From Sulfurimonas indica (lineage in GTDB: Bacteria > Campylobacterota > Campylobacteria > Campylobacterales > Sulfurimonadaceae): DNA of 64,000 bases. This document shows positions 1 through 8,165 of this stretch, piece after piece (position 1 is the stretch's first letter; each line of letters opens with the position of its first letter). The stretch spans positions 1-64,000 of the forward strand of contig NZ_SDID01000009.1 in NCBI RefSeq assembly GCF_009192995.1, written 5' to 3'. The translations under genes were made by a program, and so were the position numbers. The notes beneath the pieces are model-generated. The model saw only the letters and a program-made list of their open reading frames with translations. It did no database searches and was not told the DNA's origin.

Positions 1-305
1 TTTTCATACCTTTTGATAAATCCCAGTGTCGAGAGTTCCTCTATCTGTTTACGGTTAACTCCCACTGAAAAAGTATAATCAAACTGCTCAAGTGTTTTTA
101 CGGCAGGAAACCCTGCGAGTTTGGTCAGGGTGCGTTTGCTTCTGTCCATTCTGCTGCTATTTTCAAGCATTAAGAGTTCATGTAAGAACTGTGTATATTG
201 CCAACTCTCTTTTGCAGCAGTGGTGGCAACAGTATGAAACTCATCTGCTACAGTTGAAAGTTTGAGTGATCTGCAAAGTGCCAATATCTCTTGTTCTAAC
301 TCCAT
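1..305 (-). CDS. istB: IS21-family IstB-like ATP-binding protein, N-terminal part (runs off window)
   Basis: This is the helper ATPase of an IS21-type transposon; only the first ~101 codons lie in the window. The ATG at 305-303 follows AGGAGG-like sequence. The visible part matches the IstB N-terminal domain: a helical start, then L-A-G-F-P-A, F-D-Y-x-F and R-K-Q-I-E-E-L-S-T-L, the conserved run that precedes the Walker A motif in the family. Walker A itself would lie beyond the left edge. The start overlaps the stop of the upstream reading frame by about 10 nt, as istA and istB usually do. Whether the gene is intact cannot be seen. Confidence 0.85.
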   Translation of the reverse strand, partial: MELEQEILALCRSLKLSTVADEFHTVATTAAKESWQYTQFLHELLMLENSSRMDRSKRTLTKLAGFPAVKTLEQFDYTFSVGVNRKQIEELSTLGFIKRYE

Positions 306-547
306 AAAGCACCTCCTGTTATCTGTTGCATAGAAAAAGTTGGCACTATACAGTAAAGTAAGGCAGCAGGGATAAGTTCATCATAACTTTGCATATCCCT
401 GTTTGGAATATAGATTGAATCTATTTTTTGCAATTTATTGAACTCTTGATTATTTTTTGCTACACTTTGTATTACAACCTTTGGATGGATGCCACTATAA
501 GGTTTGGGCAGAGAAAGCAAGTGGGGTTGCTCCTCTGCCAACAAAAA
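296..547 (-). pseudogene. Probable C-terminal remnant of IstA transposase
   Basis: An open frame of about 82 codons ends inside the istB start region, the position where istA normally ends. It has no credible start: the frame is closed by TAA at 550-548 and the first possible start is TTG. The tail has the S-Y-D-E-L motif seen near some IstA C-termini, but no DDE catalytic region is present. I infer that the IS21 copy lost nearly all of istA and that its left boundary lies near 548. The IstA assignment rests mainly on position; the protein similarity is weak. Confidence 0.4.
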
Positions 548-587
548 TTATAGATTACTATATTTGCATTCCCATTCGTTTGCTTGT

Positions 588-593
588 TATAAT
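588..593 (+). promoter_or_regulatory. Extended -10 promoter of the 621 gene
   Basis: TATAAT is preceded by TGT, giving an extended -10 box. It would start a leader of about 20 nt that contains the ribosome site GAGG ahead of the ATG at 621. No clear -35 hexamer is seen. Confidence 0.6.
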
Positions 594-620
594 AAAAATA
601 TATTTTATTGAGGAAAAAAG

Positions 621-824
621 ATGGGTTGGACTTGTCAACACGATTTCAAAGGTTACTGTAAACTTTTAAATGTCACTTGTACTCCCGGCATTAAAGGATG
701 TATTTTAAACAAAGGAAAACACGAATATATCTTTACAACAGGCTCATATGAGGAAGACAAAAAACGTGCAGAGGAAGAGAAAAAAGAAGAAATTGACTTT
801 GTAGCATTAGCCAGAAGTAATTAA
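621..824 (+). CDS. Small Cys-rich hypothetical protein
   Basis: A 67-residue protein of unknown function. The start is supported by GAGGAAAAAAG just upstream and by an extended -10 box at 588-593. The N-terminal half has four cysteines (C5, C13, C20, C27) spaced about 7-8 apart, suggesting a metal site or disulfides. The C-terminal half is a charged Lys/Glu helix ending in a short hydrophobic segment. There is no signal peptide, so it is probably cytoplasmic. It sits alone between an IS remnant and a decayed EAL gene. I do not recognise the family. Confidence 0.65.
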   Translation: MGWTCQHDFKGYCKLLNVTCTPGIKGCILNKGKHEYIFTTGSYEEDKKRAEEEKKEEIDFVALARSN

Positions 825-842
825 CTTCTCTGCATACTTCTC

Positions 843-1062
843 TTATGAAACAGCTTTTAAGTAATAATAACCTTGAATATTACAACATCCGTTTTGAATT
901 AAAAACTCTTTTTGCTGCTCTGTCTCAATAAGCAGATTTTTCACAAAATCGATAAAATCTTTCTGCTTGAGTTGTTACATAAAGAGAGTACTAAAAAGTT
1001 CAATGATTGATTGTGCAAGTGAATCTAAAATCATCTGTACCAGATAGAAATATAGAGTTCAT
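843..1062 (-). pseudogene. Decayed C-terminal end of an EAL-domain protein
   Basis: Reading the minus strand to the TAA at 845-843 gives E-T-E-Q-Q-K-E-F-L-I, then N-G-C and I-Q-G-Y-Y-Y. This matches the end of EAL phosphodiesterases, where E-G-V-E-T..E-Q..F-L...G-C...Q-G-Y-Y-F is conserved. The same frame is broken by an in-frame TAA near 976 and the upstream EAL motifs are missing. The rest of the gap up to 1217 holds another open but unrecognisable stretch (about 1040-1200) that may be more of the same dead gene. Confidence 0.6.
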
Positions 1063-1217
1063 TTTTTCTGTATGAAGTAACAGCTAAATCATTGTCAGTG
1101 TAAGCATTGGAATCATAAAAGAGAGATAAACTGACAAAATAGCACCAAGTGTTGACATATAGAATAAATATGCTTGCTTTATTTGTAGAGAATTTTTAAA
1201 GAAAAAGGGGAAGGTTT

Positions 1218-1237
1218 CTAAACCCAAAAGGGCTTAG
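1218..1237 (-). terminator. Hairpin after rplT
   Basis: An 8-bp stem (CTAAGCCC / GGGTTTAG, one G-T pair) closes on a TTTT loop four bases after the rplT stop. A T-rich run follows about 10 nt later. It probably ends the rpmI-rplT transcript. Confidence 0.6.
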
Positions 1238-1240
1238 AGA

Positions 1241-1600
1241 TTATTTTGCTAATGCAGCTTTAGAAGCTTCAACAACTGTAGCGAATGCTGCAGCGTCGTT
1301 CATTGCCATATCAGCAAGAATTTTACGATCAAGTTCGATACCAGCTTTGTTTAAACCGTTCATAAAAGTTGAGTAGTTCATACCGTTTAGACGACATGCA
1401 GCATTGATACGGATGATCCAAAGTTTTCTGAATTCACGTTTTTTCTGCTTTCTGTCACGGAATGCATACATCATTGAGCGTTCTAACTGCTCTTTAGCTT
1501 TTCTAAAGTGTTTACGGCGTCCGCTGTAAAAACCTTTTGCTAACTTTAATAATCTTTTGTGTCTTCTTCTACGAACAACACCTGTTTTAACTCTTGGCAT
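1241..1600 (-). CDS. rplT: 50S ribosomal protein L20
   Basis: A 119-residue L20, the normal length. It begins M-P-R-V-K-T-G and carries the basic N-terminal tail ([13 protein letters not shown]) that binds 23S rRNA, followed by the globular half with A-A-C-R-L-N-G and Y-S-x-F. It acts early in large-subunit assembly. It is preceded by rpmI with a 115-nt gap, long for this pair, holding inverted repeats. A Shine-Dalgarno AAGGAAAG precedes the ATG. Confidence 0.98.
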   Translation of the reverse strand: MPRVKTGVVRRRRHKRLLKLAKGFYSGRRKHFRKAKEQLERSMMYAFRDRKQKKREFRKLWIIRINAACRLNGMNYSTFMNGLNKAGIELDRKILADMAMNDAAAFATVVEASKAALAK

Positions 1601-1674
1601 TTTCTTTCCTTAATTGTTCTTTACCCAGCTACTCTTTTGTGGTAGTCAAGGTGCCACTACTTTGGTGGTCTTGC

Positions 1675-1692
1675 CCAGTTACCTAAAACTGG
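1675..1692 (-). promoter_or_regulatory. Hairpin in the rpmI-rplT intercistronic leader
   Basis: CCAGTT and AACTGG form a perfect 6-bp stem with a 6-nt loop between the two ribosomal protein genes. Further downstream ACCACC/GGTGG-like repeats and two C-T-G-G-G-[CT]-A-A-G copies occur, so the 115-nt spacer is highly structured. In other bacteria L20 controls this operon by binding a folded leader. A similar role here is inferred, not shown. Confidence 0.4.
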
Positions 1693-1715
1693 AGATAAAA
1701 TGAAAAACTAATCTC

Positions 1716-1907
1716 TTAGTTAATCATATCCTTAATGTTTTTCTCATCTGCTTTTGCAACTACTTTTGGAGCATGTTGCTTACGACGAGTTTTTGCATCT
1801 TGTTTTGTAAGAATGTGGCTTCTAAACGCTGTTCCACGTTTAATTTGACCATTTTTCTTCACTTTAAAACGCTTTACAGCGCCTTTTACCGATTTCATTT
1901 TTGGCAT
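1716..1907 (-). CDS. rpmI: 50S ribosomal protein L35
   Basis: A 63-residue L35 starting [14 protein letters not shown], the family signature, and continuing with G-x-I-K-R-G-x-A-F-x-S-H-I-L-T-K. A longer frame opens upstream, but the ATG at 1907 has AAAGGATTA as ribosome site and gives the canonical N-terminus. infC, which usually precedes rpmI, is absent; a divergent gene starts instead at 1981, so the two ribosomal genes form their own short operon. Confidence 0.96.
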   Translation of the reverse strand: MPKMKSVKGAVKRFKVKKNGQIKRGTAFRSHILTKQDAKTRRKQHAPKVVAKADEKNIKDMIN

Positions 1908-1968
1908 CGATAATCCTTTTCGTAAAATTTGGGAACGCAATTATACCCAAACTTTTCTAATTTTTTGC

Positions 1969-1974
1969 TATACT
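1969..1974 (+). promoter_or_regulatory. Extended -10 box placed 6 nt before an ATG (leaderless)
   Basis: TGC-TATACT is an extended -10 box. The ATG at 1981 begins 6 nt after it, where transcription would start, and there is no Shine-Dalgarno. This predicts a leaderless mRNA. Confidence 0.5.
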
Positions 1975-1980
1975 TTGACT

Positions 1981-2217
1981 ATGATGATAGATAATTCCAT
2001 AAAACATATAAAAAATGCACTCAAAGATTTAGATGATGAAGTCCAGAAAATCCTATTGGATTGGGGTATTCCACTTAATGAAAAAGATAATTTAATGTTT
2101 CCTATTTTGCAACAAAAAAGAGTTCTCACACAGACACTTGAAGATTTAGAGTACCTCAAAGCCAACCCACCAAAACCAAATCAGCCTTGTGGTATTTCAA
2201 AATATAGAGATGACTAA
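1981..2217 (+). CDS. Small hypothetical protein
   Basis: About 78 residues, unknown function. A TTG at 1975 could extend it by two codons, but that lies inside the promoter. The protein is mostly helical and charged (K-N-A-L-K-D-L-D-D-E-V-Q-K-I-L-L-D-W-G-I-P-L), with a Pro/Lys-rich end that includes one Cys. It has no signal peptide or membrane segment. Its stop overlaps the stop of the convergent pseudopilin gene by 4 nt. The -10 box directly upstream supports real expression. Confidence 0.6.
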   Translation: MMIDNSIKHIKNALKDLDDEVQKILLDWGIPLNEKDNLMFPILQQKRVLTQTLEDLEYLKANPPKPNQPCGISKYRDD

Positions 2218-2723
2218 TTTAAGAGCTTGACTTTCAATAGTATTGGACTTTTTTTAACAAACTCGATATCCAAAAGATAAAGTCCCATCTCACTTTTGTT
2301 ACGTGTTGGAAAAACTTTAAACTTCTTAAGCTCACCAAGGGCTTCAATGTCAAACTCTGTATCCCTGTCGACATTAAGCGACTTTATTTGTCTGCGTGAT
2401 TCAAGACGGTATAGAATATTGTCTCGTACCATATAGGTAACATAGGGCTGTACTCTTCTATATAAAGAGTGTTTTGTCATAAAAGAGACAAGGTCAAACT
2501 TCTTGTCATCACTTTGCAGGAAAAAAGCCCGCTTGCTCCCAAGTAAAAAGTCCAGATAGATTGCTCTTTTGAAACGCTCTTTTTTCTCCAATGAAGTAAC
2601 TGCGCCGGCATAGACTTTATTCATTTTGTTAATATCGACATAGCTTTTATAGAGAAAAAGCATCAAAATAGATAAAATGACGATGGATATCATCAACTCT
2701 ACAAGAGTAAAAGCTTTTCTCAT
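2214..2723 (-). CDS. gspJ: Type II secretion minor pseudopilin (GspJ-like)
   Basis: A 169-residue prepilin-like protein. It starts M-R-K-A then F-T-L-V-E-L-M-I-S-I-V-I-L-S, the type IV prepilin cleavage site with the key Glu at +5, followed by one hydrophobic helix. The residue before the cleavage site is Ala rather than Gly. The soluble part is about 130 residues, right for a minor pseudopilin at the pseudopilus tip. It is the last gene of the secretion operon and overlaps the previous one by ATGA. The J versus I or H assignment is by order and size. Confidence 0.7.
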   Translation of the reverse strand: MRKAFTLVELMISIVILSILMLFLYKSYVDINKMNKVYAGAVTSLEKKERFKRAIYLDFLLGSKRAFFLQSDDKKFDLVSFMTKHSLYRRVQPYVTYMVRDNILYRLESRRQIKSLNVDRDTEFDIEALGELKKFKVFPTRNKSEMGLYLLDIEFVKKSPILLKVKLLN

Positions 2724-3127
2724 TCGATTAGAACCCTCTGTAAGACTAAATCAAAATCTTTTTGCAAAAGCTCTGTTGTACCCATCTCAATAACCATTCC
2801 TTCAAGTTCGATGCTGTCTATTTTATTGTATCTAATATCAATTTTATCGGTTTTTAGTTTTCGGCGAACATCATCGTCCAAATCAAAGTCTTCCACAAGG
2901 TTGTAGAGTGTTATATGGCTGTCATCAAGGGTATACTTACGATTCCACAGTAAAAAACTTGCAATATCACTCTTTTGTTGTCGCTGCTGTATCTGCGTGA
3001 GCATATGACTGCTATCACCTCGGAGTTTCAAGAGTGCTGCGATGACAACACTCACGATCATCACGGCAACCATTACCTCTATGAGTGTAAAAGCTCTCTT
3101 TTTACAGACCAATACGAATCGCCTCAT
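2720..3127 (-). CDS. gspI: Type II secretion minor pseudopilin (GspI-like)
   Basis: About 135 residues. The prepilin signal reads K-K-R-A then F-T-L-I-E-V-M-V-A-V-M-I-V-S, with Glu at +5 and one membrane helix. I chose the ATG at 3127, which gives an 11-residue basic leader; a longer frame reaches 3160 but has an unusual extension. The gene overlaps the 3' end of gspE by 26 nt and has no clear ribosome site, so translation is probably coupled. It is likely one of the tip pseudopilins (I/J/K complex). Confidence 0.7.
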   Translation of the reverse strand: MRRFVLVCKKRAFTLIEVMVAVMIVSVVIAALLKLRGDSSHMLTQIQQRQQKSDIASFLLWNRKYTLDDSHITLYNLVEDFDLDDDVRRKLKTDKIDIRYNKIDSIELEGMVIEMGTTELLQKDFDLVLQRVLIE

Positions 3128-4601
3128 CCAAAGAAGTCTCGCCCGCAAGCAACATAGCACGCAACTGCTCAGATATCGTTACAAAGTCCCCCTGTTGCAG
3201 CGCATTTTTAAGGGTATGTTCATCTGTTGTACTTTTGAGTAAATCGCGCACTCTGTCGTCCATCACCAAAAGCTCTCCTATGGATTTTCGCCCCGTATAT
3301 CCTGAATAATTACATGCTTTACAGCCTGTGGCTTTGTAGATTGTCGCATCTTTTGGCAGATGATAATCACGCGCAAAATTTTCAGCCAAGACATCTTCTT
3401 CTTTGCAGGCACTACAAAGTACTCTCACAAGTCTTTGTGCCAGTATGCCAAGTAGGGATGAGGAGATTAAAAAGGGCTCCACTCCCATATCTGCAAGACG
3501 AGAGATAGTTGCAGCCGCAGAGTTAGTGTGCAAAGTAGAAAAAACCAGGTGTCCTGTCAAAGCAGCACGCACTGCAATATCTGCCGTCTCTTCATCACGG
3601 ATCTCTCCTATCATGATAATATCAGGGTCTTGTCGTAAGATAGAACGCAATGCCGATGCGAAAGTAAGTCCCACTTTCTCATTGACTTGAATCTGTGCTA
3701 TTTTATCTGACTTATACTCAACCGGGTCCTCTACTGTGATGAGATTTTTATGTGGTTCTTCCACCTCACGCAAGAAAGAGTGCAGTGATGTTGTTTTTCC
3801 GCTTCCCGTTGGTCCCGTAACGAGAATAATGCCATGTGAAGAGCGCAGAAGTTTTTTTACATCATCTATCAAAGAGCTTTTAAATCCAAGCTCCTCTATC
3901 TGTGGAATCTGCGAGCTTTGCATCAACAGACGCATAACTACACGCTCTCCGTAAAAAGTCGGTAGTATTGAAACACGCACATCTAAAATCTCTCCCGATA
4001 TCTTGATTTGTGTACGGCCATCTTGAGGGATTCGTTTCTCTGAGATATCGAGGTTTGAGATAACCTTGATACGACTGATAATTAGATTGACAATTTTTTT
4101 GTCCAAATCGGCATTTTTGATGAGCATTCCGTCAATTCTAAAACGAACCTCTCCCTTTTTCTCCTGAACTTCAATGTGGATATCTGAAGCTCTTTTCTTG
4201 ATAGCCTGATAAAAAAGTGCATTGACAAACTTGATGATGGGTGCTGACTCTTCGCTTGTCAAAATATCATTGGATGTGCGTAGAAAATCTGTTAGTGAAA
4301 GCTCCTCTTCATCCTCTGTCTCACTCTCTTCTTGCATCGTCTCTATCGCTCTGTCAGTACGCAGTTCGAGGTATTTGTTATAGAGTCTTTCATAGGAGTC
4401 TTCATCCAAAAGCATAAAAGGGTAGTGCTCTTGAAGTTTTGAGTAGTAGTTACTGGCTTCCACAAGATAGCGCTCACTTGTAAAGGCAGTTAGTTCATCA
4501 TTATAGAGTGCAAAAAGCAGGTAGTTTTTTACTGCTTTTTCTGTCTCAACTCCTGCAACTTCCAGGGCTTCAAGTTCAAAAGAGTGGATGCTTTCTATCA
4601 T
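3102..4601 (-). CDS. gspE: Type II secretion ATPase
   Basis: A 499-residue GspE/PulE-family ATPase that powers pseudopilus growth from the cytoplasmic face. It has Walker A G-P-T-G-S-G-K-T-T near residue 260, the Asp box and Walker B region I-I-M-I-G-E-I-R-D-E near 325, the His box G-H-L-V-F-S-T-L-H-T-N, and a C-x2-C pair of zinc motifs (C-S-A-C and C-K-A-C, about 400-430). The N-terminal ~100 residues, acidic at the end, would bind GspL. Length and order fit an intact enzyme. It lies 2 nt after gspD. Confidence 0.95.
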   Translation of the reverse strand: MIESIHSFELEALEVAGVETEKAVKNYLLFALYNDELTAFTSERYLVEASNYYSKLQEHYPFMLLDEDSYERLYNKYLELRTDRAIETMQEESETEDEEELSLTDFLRTSNDILTSEESAPIIKFVNALFYQAIKKRASDIHIEVQEKKGEVRFRIDGMLIKNADLDKKIVNLIISRIKVISNLDISEKRIPQDGRTQIKISGEILDVRVSILPTFYGERVVMRLLMQSSQIPQIEELGFKSSLIDDVKKLLRSSHGIILVTGPTGSGKTTSLHSFLREVEEPHKNLITVEDPVEYKSDKIAQIQVNEKVGLTFASALRSILRQDPDIIMIGEIRDEETADIAVRAALTGHLVFSTLHTNSAAATISRLADMGVEPFLISSSLLGILAQRLVRVLCSACKEEDVLAENFARDYHLPKDATIYKATGCKACNYSGYTGRKSIGELLVMDDRVRDLLKSTTDEHTLKNALQQGDFVTISEQLRAMLLAGETSLDEAIRIGL

Positions 4602-4603
4602 AG

Positions 4604-6475
4604 CTATCTACCCTTTGGGGAAAATATATCGTTTGTCAGAGGTTTTACTTCATCATGCATCTTTTTTTTCTCTACAAGTTCAAAAGCTTTTTTGTTGTAC
4701 TCTTCTTGAATTTTAGCCATCATACCCAAAGCTTTTTGTAACTTGGAGAGCTCCTCGCTTTTGTCAATAACATACGGTGTCAAAATCACCACTAAATTAT
4801 CCTGTTCGGTGAGACGTGAAGTGGAAGAGAAAAGATACTCCCCTATAAGTGGAATATCCCCAAGCAAAGGAACTTTATTTTTTGAATCTCGCTCATAGCT
4901 CTTTACAAGCCCACCGATGATGATGCTCTCACCATTACGCAAAATCGCCTGTGTTTTGACCTCCTGCTTGGAGGTTACCGGCTGTCCTGTGGCATTTTTA
5001 CTTCCATCATCCAAGATATTTTCCAAAATAGCCTCAACATCAAGTGTAACTTTGTCTACAGAAGAGACACGCGGCTTAATTTTGAGTGTGAGACCAACAT
5101 CTTCACGCTTAAAGCTGCTTGTCACACCATTGAGTCCTGATGTAGTTGTTACCGTTCCTGTTGAGATAGAGATGGTTTTACCCACATAAATGGATGACTC
5201 TTTGTTATTCACACAAAGGATGGAAGGGTTTGAGATAGATTTGGACGCTCCATGTGTTTGCAAAAAGTCAAGTGTTGCACCAAGTGCCAAAGCACTGCCC
5301 ACACCCGAACCAATATTTCCCAAATAATCAAGCACTTTCGTTGTCGCTAATGTTGTAAGTTCATCTGAGCCAAAATTGGCACTCATAGCATAAAGCCCCG
5401 AAGCAGAGACATCTCCTGCGGCAAAACCATATTTCACACCGATATCTGAAGATTTGTTTTTGTTGATTTCTACAATTTTTGCCTGTACATAGACCTGGTA
5501 TTTTTCTTTGTCAAGCTCATCAATAATAAGCTTTAAACCTTTTAAAATCATCGGTTCACCAATGGCTATAATTGCATTAATCTCTTCATTCATAGAGACA
5601 TTTGGTTTTAATAAAGGATCACTGAAAGTCTGTTTGGCGATAATCTCTCCCAATGTTTTTGCTACAGCCTTGGCATCGGAATTTTTGAGTTCATAAATCT
5701 CCACTTTTTTGTTTGCATGAGACTCAACATCTAGTTTTTTTGCCAGTGTTATAATTTTGGCAACATTTTTTTGTGTGCCAACGACGATAAGGCCGTTTGT
5801 ATTTTCATCATAGATAACTTTAACAATCTGAGACGCTACATTGGACTTAAAAATCGACTTACTGATGTCTGATAGTTTTTGTTGAAGTTTTTTGGCATCG
5901 GTATTTTCAACAGGAAAAATTTTCACAACAAATTTGGCACTTTTATCCAGATCTGCTATCACTTTTTTTATCGTCTCAATATTTTTTGGATAATCGGTTA
6001 TGAGTAGTGTATTACTCTCTTTCATTGTAACCAATTTTGCCGATTTGGAGATGAGATAGCGGATTTTTGCAGCAACAATATCTACATTCTCGTTTTTTAA
6101 TGCTATGGCCTGTGTTACCATCATAGCACCACTAAGTTTTTTATAAGGAGCAACGACTTCAACATTATGCTTTGCTGCTTCACTTGAGCGTACCACCTCT
6201 AAAATAGAACCTTTTTTTATGAGGGTATATCCTTTTGATTCTAGCACGGAAACCAAGATACCCAAAAGCTCATCATCATAGACAGGTGTTGTACTGACAA
6301 AATTAACAGTTCCGTTTACTTTGTTGCTTATCAGTATATTTTTATGGGTGATTTTGGAAACAAGCTTGATAAAATCATTAATCTGTAAGTTGGAAAAATT
6401 AACATTGACCTCTTGGCGTCCATAGAGTATCACGGCTAATAAAAGTATAAAAAAAGCTGTTTTAATGAATTTCAT
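4604..6475 (-). CDS. gspD: Type II secretion outer-membrane secretin
   Basis: A 623-residue secretin that forms the outer-membrane channel. It has a signal peptide (residues 1-~19), an N0 domain starting V-N-V-N-F-S-N-L-Q-I-N-D-F, repeated N1-N3 domains (T-N-x-L-L-I-T-D, T-N-G-L-I-V-V-G, I-N-A-I-I-A-I-G), and the secretin core with G-E-S-I-I-I-G-G-L and K-V-P-L-L-G-D-I-P-L-I-G-x-L-F near the end. About 50 residues follow the core and could be the site for a pilotin. It overlaps gspC by 14 nt. Confidence 0.95.
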   Translation of the reverse strand: MKFIKTAFFILLLAVILYGRQEVNVNFSNLQINDFIKLVSKITHKNILISNKVNGTVNFVSTTPVYDDELLGILVSVLESKGYTLIKKGSILEVVRSSEAAKHNVEVVAPYKKLSGAMMVTQAIALKNENVDIVAAKIRYLISKSAKLVTMKESNTLLITDYPKNIETIKKVIADLDKSAKFVVKIFPVENTDAKKLQQKLSDISKSIFKSNVASQIVKVIYDENTNGLIVVGTQKNVAKIITLAKKLDVESHANKKVEIYELKNSDAKAVAKTLGEIIAKQTFSDPLLKPNVSMNEEINAIIAIGEPMILKGLKLIIDELDKEKYQVYVQAKIVEINKNKSSDIGVKYGFAAGDVSASGLYAMSANFGSDELTTLATTKVLDYLGNIGSGVGSALALGATLDFLQTHGASKSISNPSILCVNNKESSIYVGKTISISTGTVTTTSGLNGVTSSFKREDVGLTLKIKPRVSSVDKVTLDVEAILENILDDGSKNATGQPVTSKQEVKTQAILRNGESIIIGGLVKSYERDSKNKVPLLGDIPLIGEYLFSSTSRLTEQDNLVVILTPYVIDKSEELSKLQKALGMMAKIQEEYNKKAFELVEKKKMHDEVKPLTNDIFSPKGR

Positions 6476-7268
6476 AATAGATTTCCTTTTGGGTATTTCC
6501 TCTTTTGATTTGTAAGCTTATTGCATCTAATTTATTTATGTTTTGATAGATTTGCAAAACATCCTTGTAGGACTTGAGTTTTTTTCCATTTACCTCTGTA
6601 ATAATATCTCCACTTTGCAGACCAAGCGTAGCAATTTTGGAGTGTGGCCGGATTTTTGCCACTTTAAACCCTTCAAAACTTCCGTTTTTCCCAATCTCTT
6701 TAATGGAAATGTCCCGCCAAATCTGCGCAACATTTTTACTGTAGTAGCCTATATCGCTGCGTTTTACTTCATATACTCTTTCCTGACCTTGAGAAATTGT
6801 TGGTTGTGGTACTCTCTTGGTTTTTTTTGCAAACTTTGCACGCAGATGTAAGATATACTGCTTGTCGTTCTTTGTAAAAACAACATAATTCAAGAAAATC
6901 TTCTCAAGCCTAAAACCTTTATATTTTTCACCTATGCCAATTATATCGGTCTTTTTTGGCTCTTTTTTTGTAGATATGATAATATAGCCCTCTTTTTCAT
7001 TACCATAAAGACCATGAAGTATGAAGTTGTCCATACTTAAGGCTTGTTTAGAAGCTATCTCTTGGGTTACCTGCTTCCTTGTTGCTCCTATAAGCTTATT
7101 AAAATTAATATGATAATAAGGGTGTGAACTCACACCCTCGTTGTCCATACGAACAGCCGATGCAGGCAACATCCATAAAGCTATCAAGGCAATGGCTTTT
7201 GCCAAAACAACAAGTAGACCGAGTGTTAAAAGTATTTTTACTACACTGTTGTTAGAGAGCTTTTTCAT
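6462..7268 (-). CDS. gspC: Type II secretion GspC-like inner-membrane protein with PDZ domain
   Basis: About 268 residues. It has a short cytoplasmic start, one membrane helix (about 8-32), a homology-region domain that would contact the secretin N0 domain, and a C-terminal PDZ domain (H-S-K-I-A-x-L-G-L-Q-S-G-D-I-I-T-E-V-N-G). The PDZ fold is typical of GspC. I start it at 7268, where GGGGAG lies upstream; an extension to 7325 would add a soluble segment inside the upstream gene. It overlaps its neighbours on both sides, as expected in this compact operon. Confidence 0.85.
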   Translation of the reverse strand: MKKLSNNSVVKILLTLGLLVVLAKAIALIALWMLPASAVRMDNEGVSSHPYYHINFNKLIGATRKQVTQEIASKQALSMDNFILHGLYGNEKEGYIIISTKKEPKKTDIIGIGEKYKGFRLEKIFLNYVVFTKNDKQYILHLRAKFAKKTKRVPQPTISQGQERVYEVKRSDIGYYSKNVAQIWRDISIKEIGKNGSFEGFKVAKIRPHSKIATLGLQSGDIITEVNGKKLKSYKDVLQIYQNINKLDAISLQIKRGNTQKEIYYEIH

Positions 7269-7782
7269 AAAGGTACTCCCCTTTTTGTAGTTTTTTAAAT
7301 ATTTTGAGTCCATTTTTGTACTCACGTAACATACGTTTTGAAGCGTACAGCCTAATACTTATCTCTCTTGTTTGCAGATTATAAGAACCTTCTATTTTTC
7401 CAAAATCCCCATCTGCTTTGATAAAAACCTCCAAAGGGTGTAGTAGCGAATAACTTAACTCTGCGTGAGTGATATGAGGCGGTAAAAATCCGTTACTGAG
7501 CGTCGAGAGTACAATATCATCAAACTCAAGATGATTATAAAAACCCAGCAGCAAAATATCACTTGTTGAGATATTCGCAAGTTCTATCTTTTCAAAATAG
7601 ATTTTTGTATTTGAAAGCTCCAAAGAGGTAGGTTTTTCTCTTAAAGTATCAGCACTGACAAGCACACCTTCACTAATAAGCTGCTTGTGTGCGAAATAGT
7701 AGAGATTTTCTTTTGGGAAAAAGAGAATAAGCATCAAGAAGAAAAAAGAGAGATAAAACAGTGCTTTGGCTACTCTTACCAT
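7252..7782 (-). CDS. gspN: Type II secretion GspN-like protein
   Basis: 176 residues with one N-terminal membrane helix (about 5-22) and a periplasmic beta-rich remainder with L-x-L-x-x-T-x-I-Y and H-L-E-F-D-D-I-V-L patterns, as in GspN/AsmA-like proteins. In this operon it sits between gspM and gspC. GspN is optional in many secretion systems and its exact role is unclear. The sequence is divergent, so the name rests on context and overall shape. Confidence 0.6.
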   Translation of the reverse strand: MVRVAKALFYLSFFFLMLILFFPKENLYYFAHKQLISEGVLVSADTLREKPTSLELSNTKIYFEKIELANISTSDILLLGFYNHLEFDDIVLSTLSNGFLPPHITHAELSYSLLHPLEVFIKADGDFGKIEGSYNLQTREISIRLYASKRMLREYKNGLKIFKKLQKGEYLYEKAL

Positions 7783-8165
7783 CCTAACTCCAATCGCAAT
7801 GCCGCATGCTGCCTATCGAGCCGTTTTATATCCAAACTTTTTATAATATAGTCTCCGTTTATAACTTTTGACATAAAGTCATTGAGCTGCTGCAAACTCA
7901 AAGACTTTGCTGTGAGGATGACTGCATTTTTACTGTATGCTAATTCCATACTCTTTATTTTGATTCTCTTGAGTGCAATTTCTAAAGTTTTTCTACTCCT
8001 GTTTTTTTGCTTGAAATGTTCTAAATTGTATGCAATCTTCTGAGCTTCTTTGAGTGCTGCTTTTTCTTCTGCTATCTCACTTTTTAATGCAGAAAGCTTA
8101 AAAAGGGCAAAGAGAGTAACAACAAAAAGAAGTGCTATGAGATGTAAAGGATTAACTCTATTCAC
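7776..8165 (-). CDS. gspM: Type II secretion GspM-like protein
   Basis: 129 residues: a single N-terminal membrane helix (about 8-27), a coiled-coil segment rich in Lys/Glu/Ala, then a small ferredoxin-like domain (about 70-129). This is the GspM layout, the partner of GspL in the inner-membrane platform. It lies directly after the GspL-like gene with a 4-nt overlap. Sequence alone is weakly conserved; context carries most of the assignment. Confidence 0.7.
   Translation of the reverse strand: MNRVNPLHLIALLFVVTLFALFKLSALKSEIAEEKAALKEAQKIAYNLEHFKQKNRSRKTLEIALKRIKIKSMELAYSKNAVILTAKSLSLQQLNDFMSKVINGDYIIKSLDIKRLDRQHAALRLELGW

Noticed and set aside
7268-7325. Upstream extension of gspC
   Set aside because: The extension overlaps the preceding gene and lacks a better ribosome site than ATG 7268.
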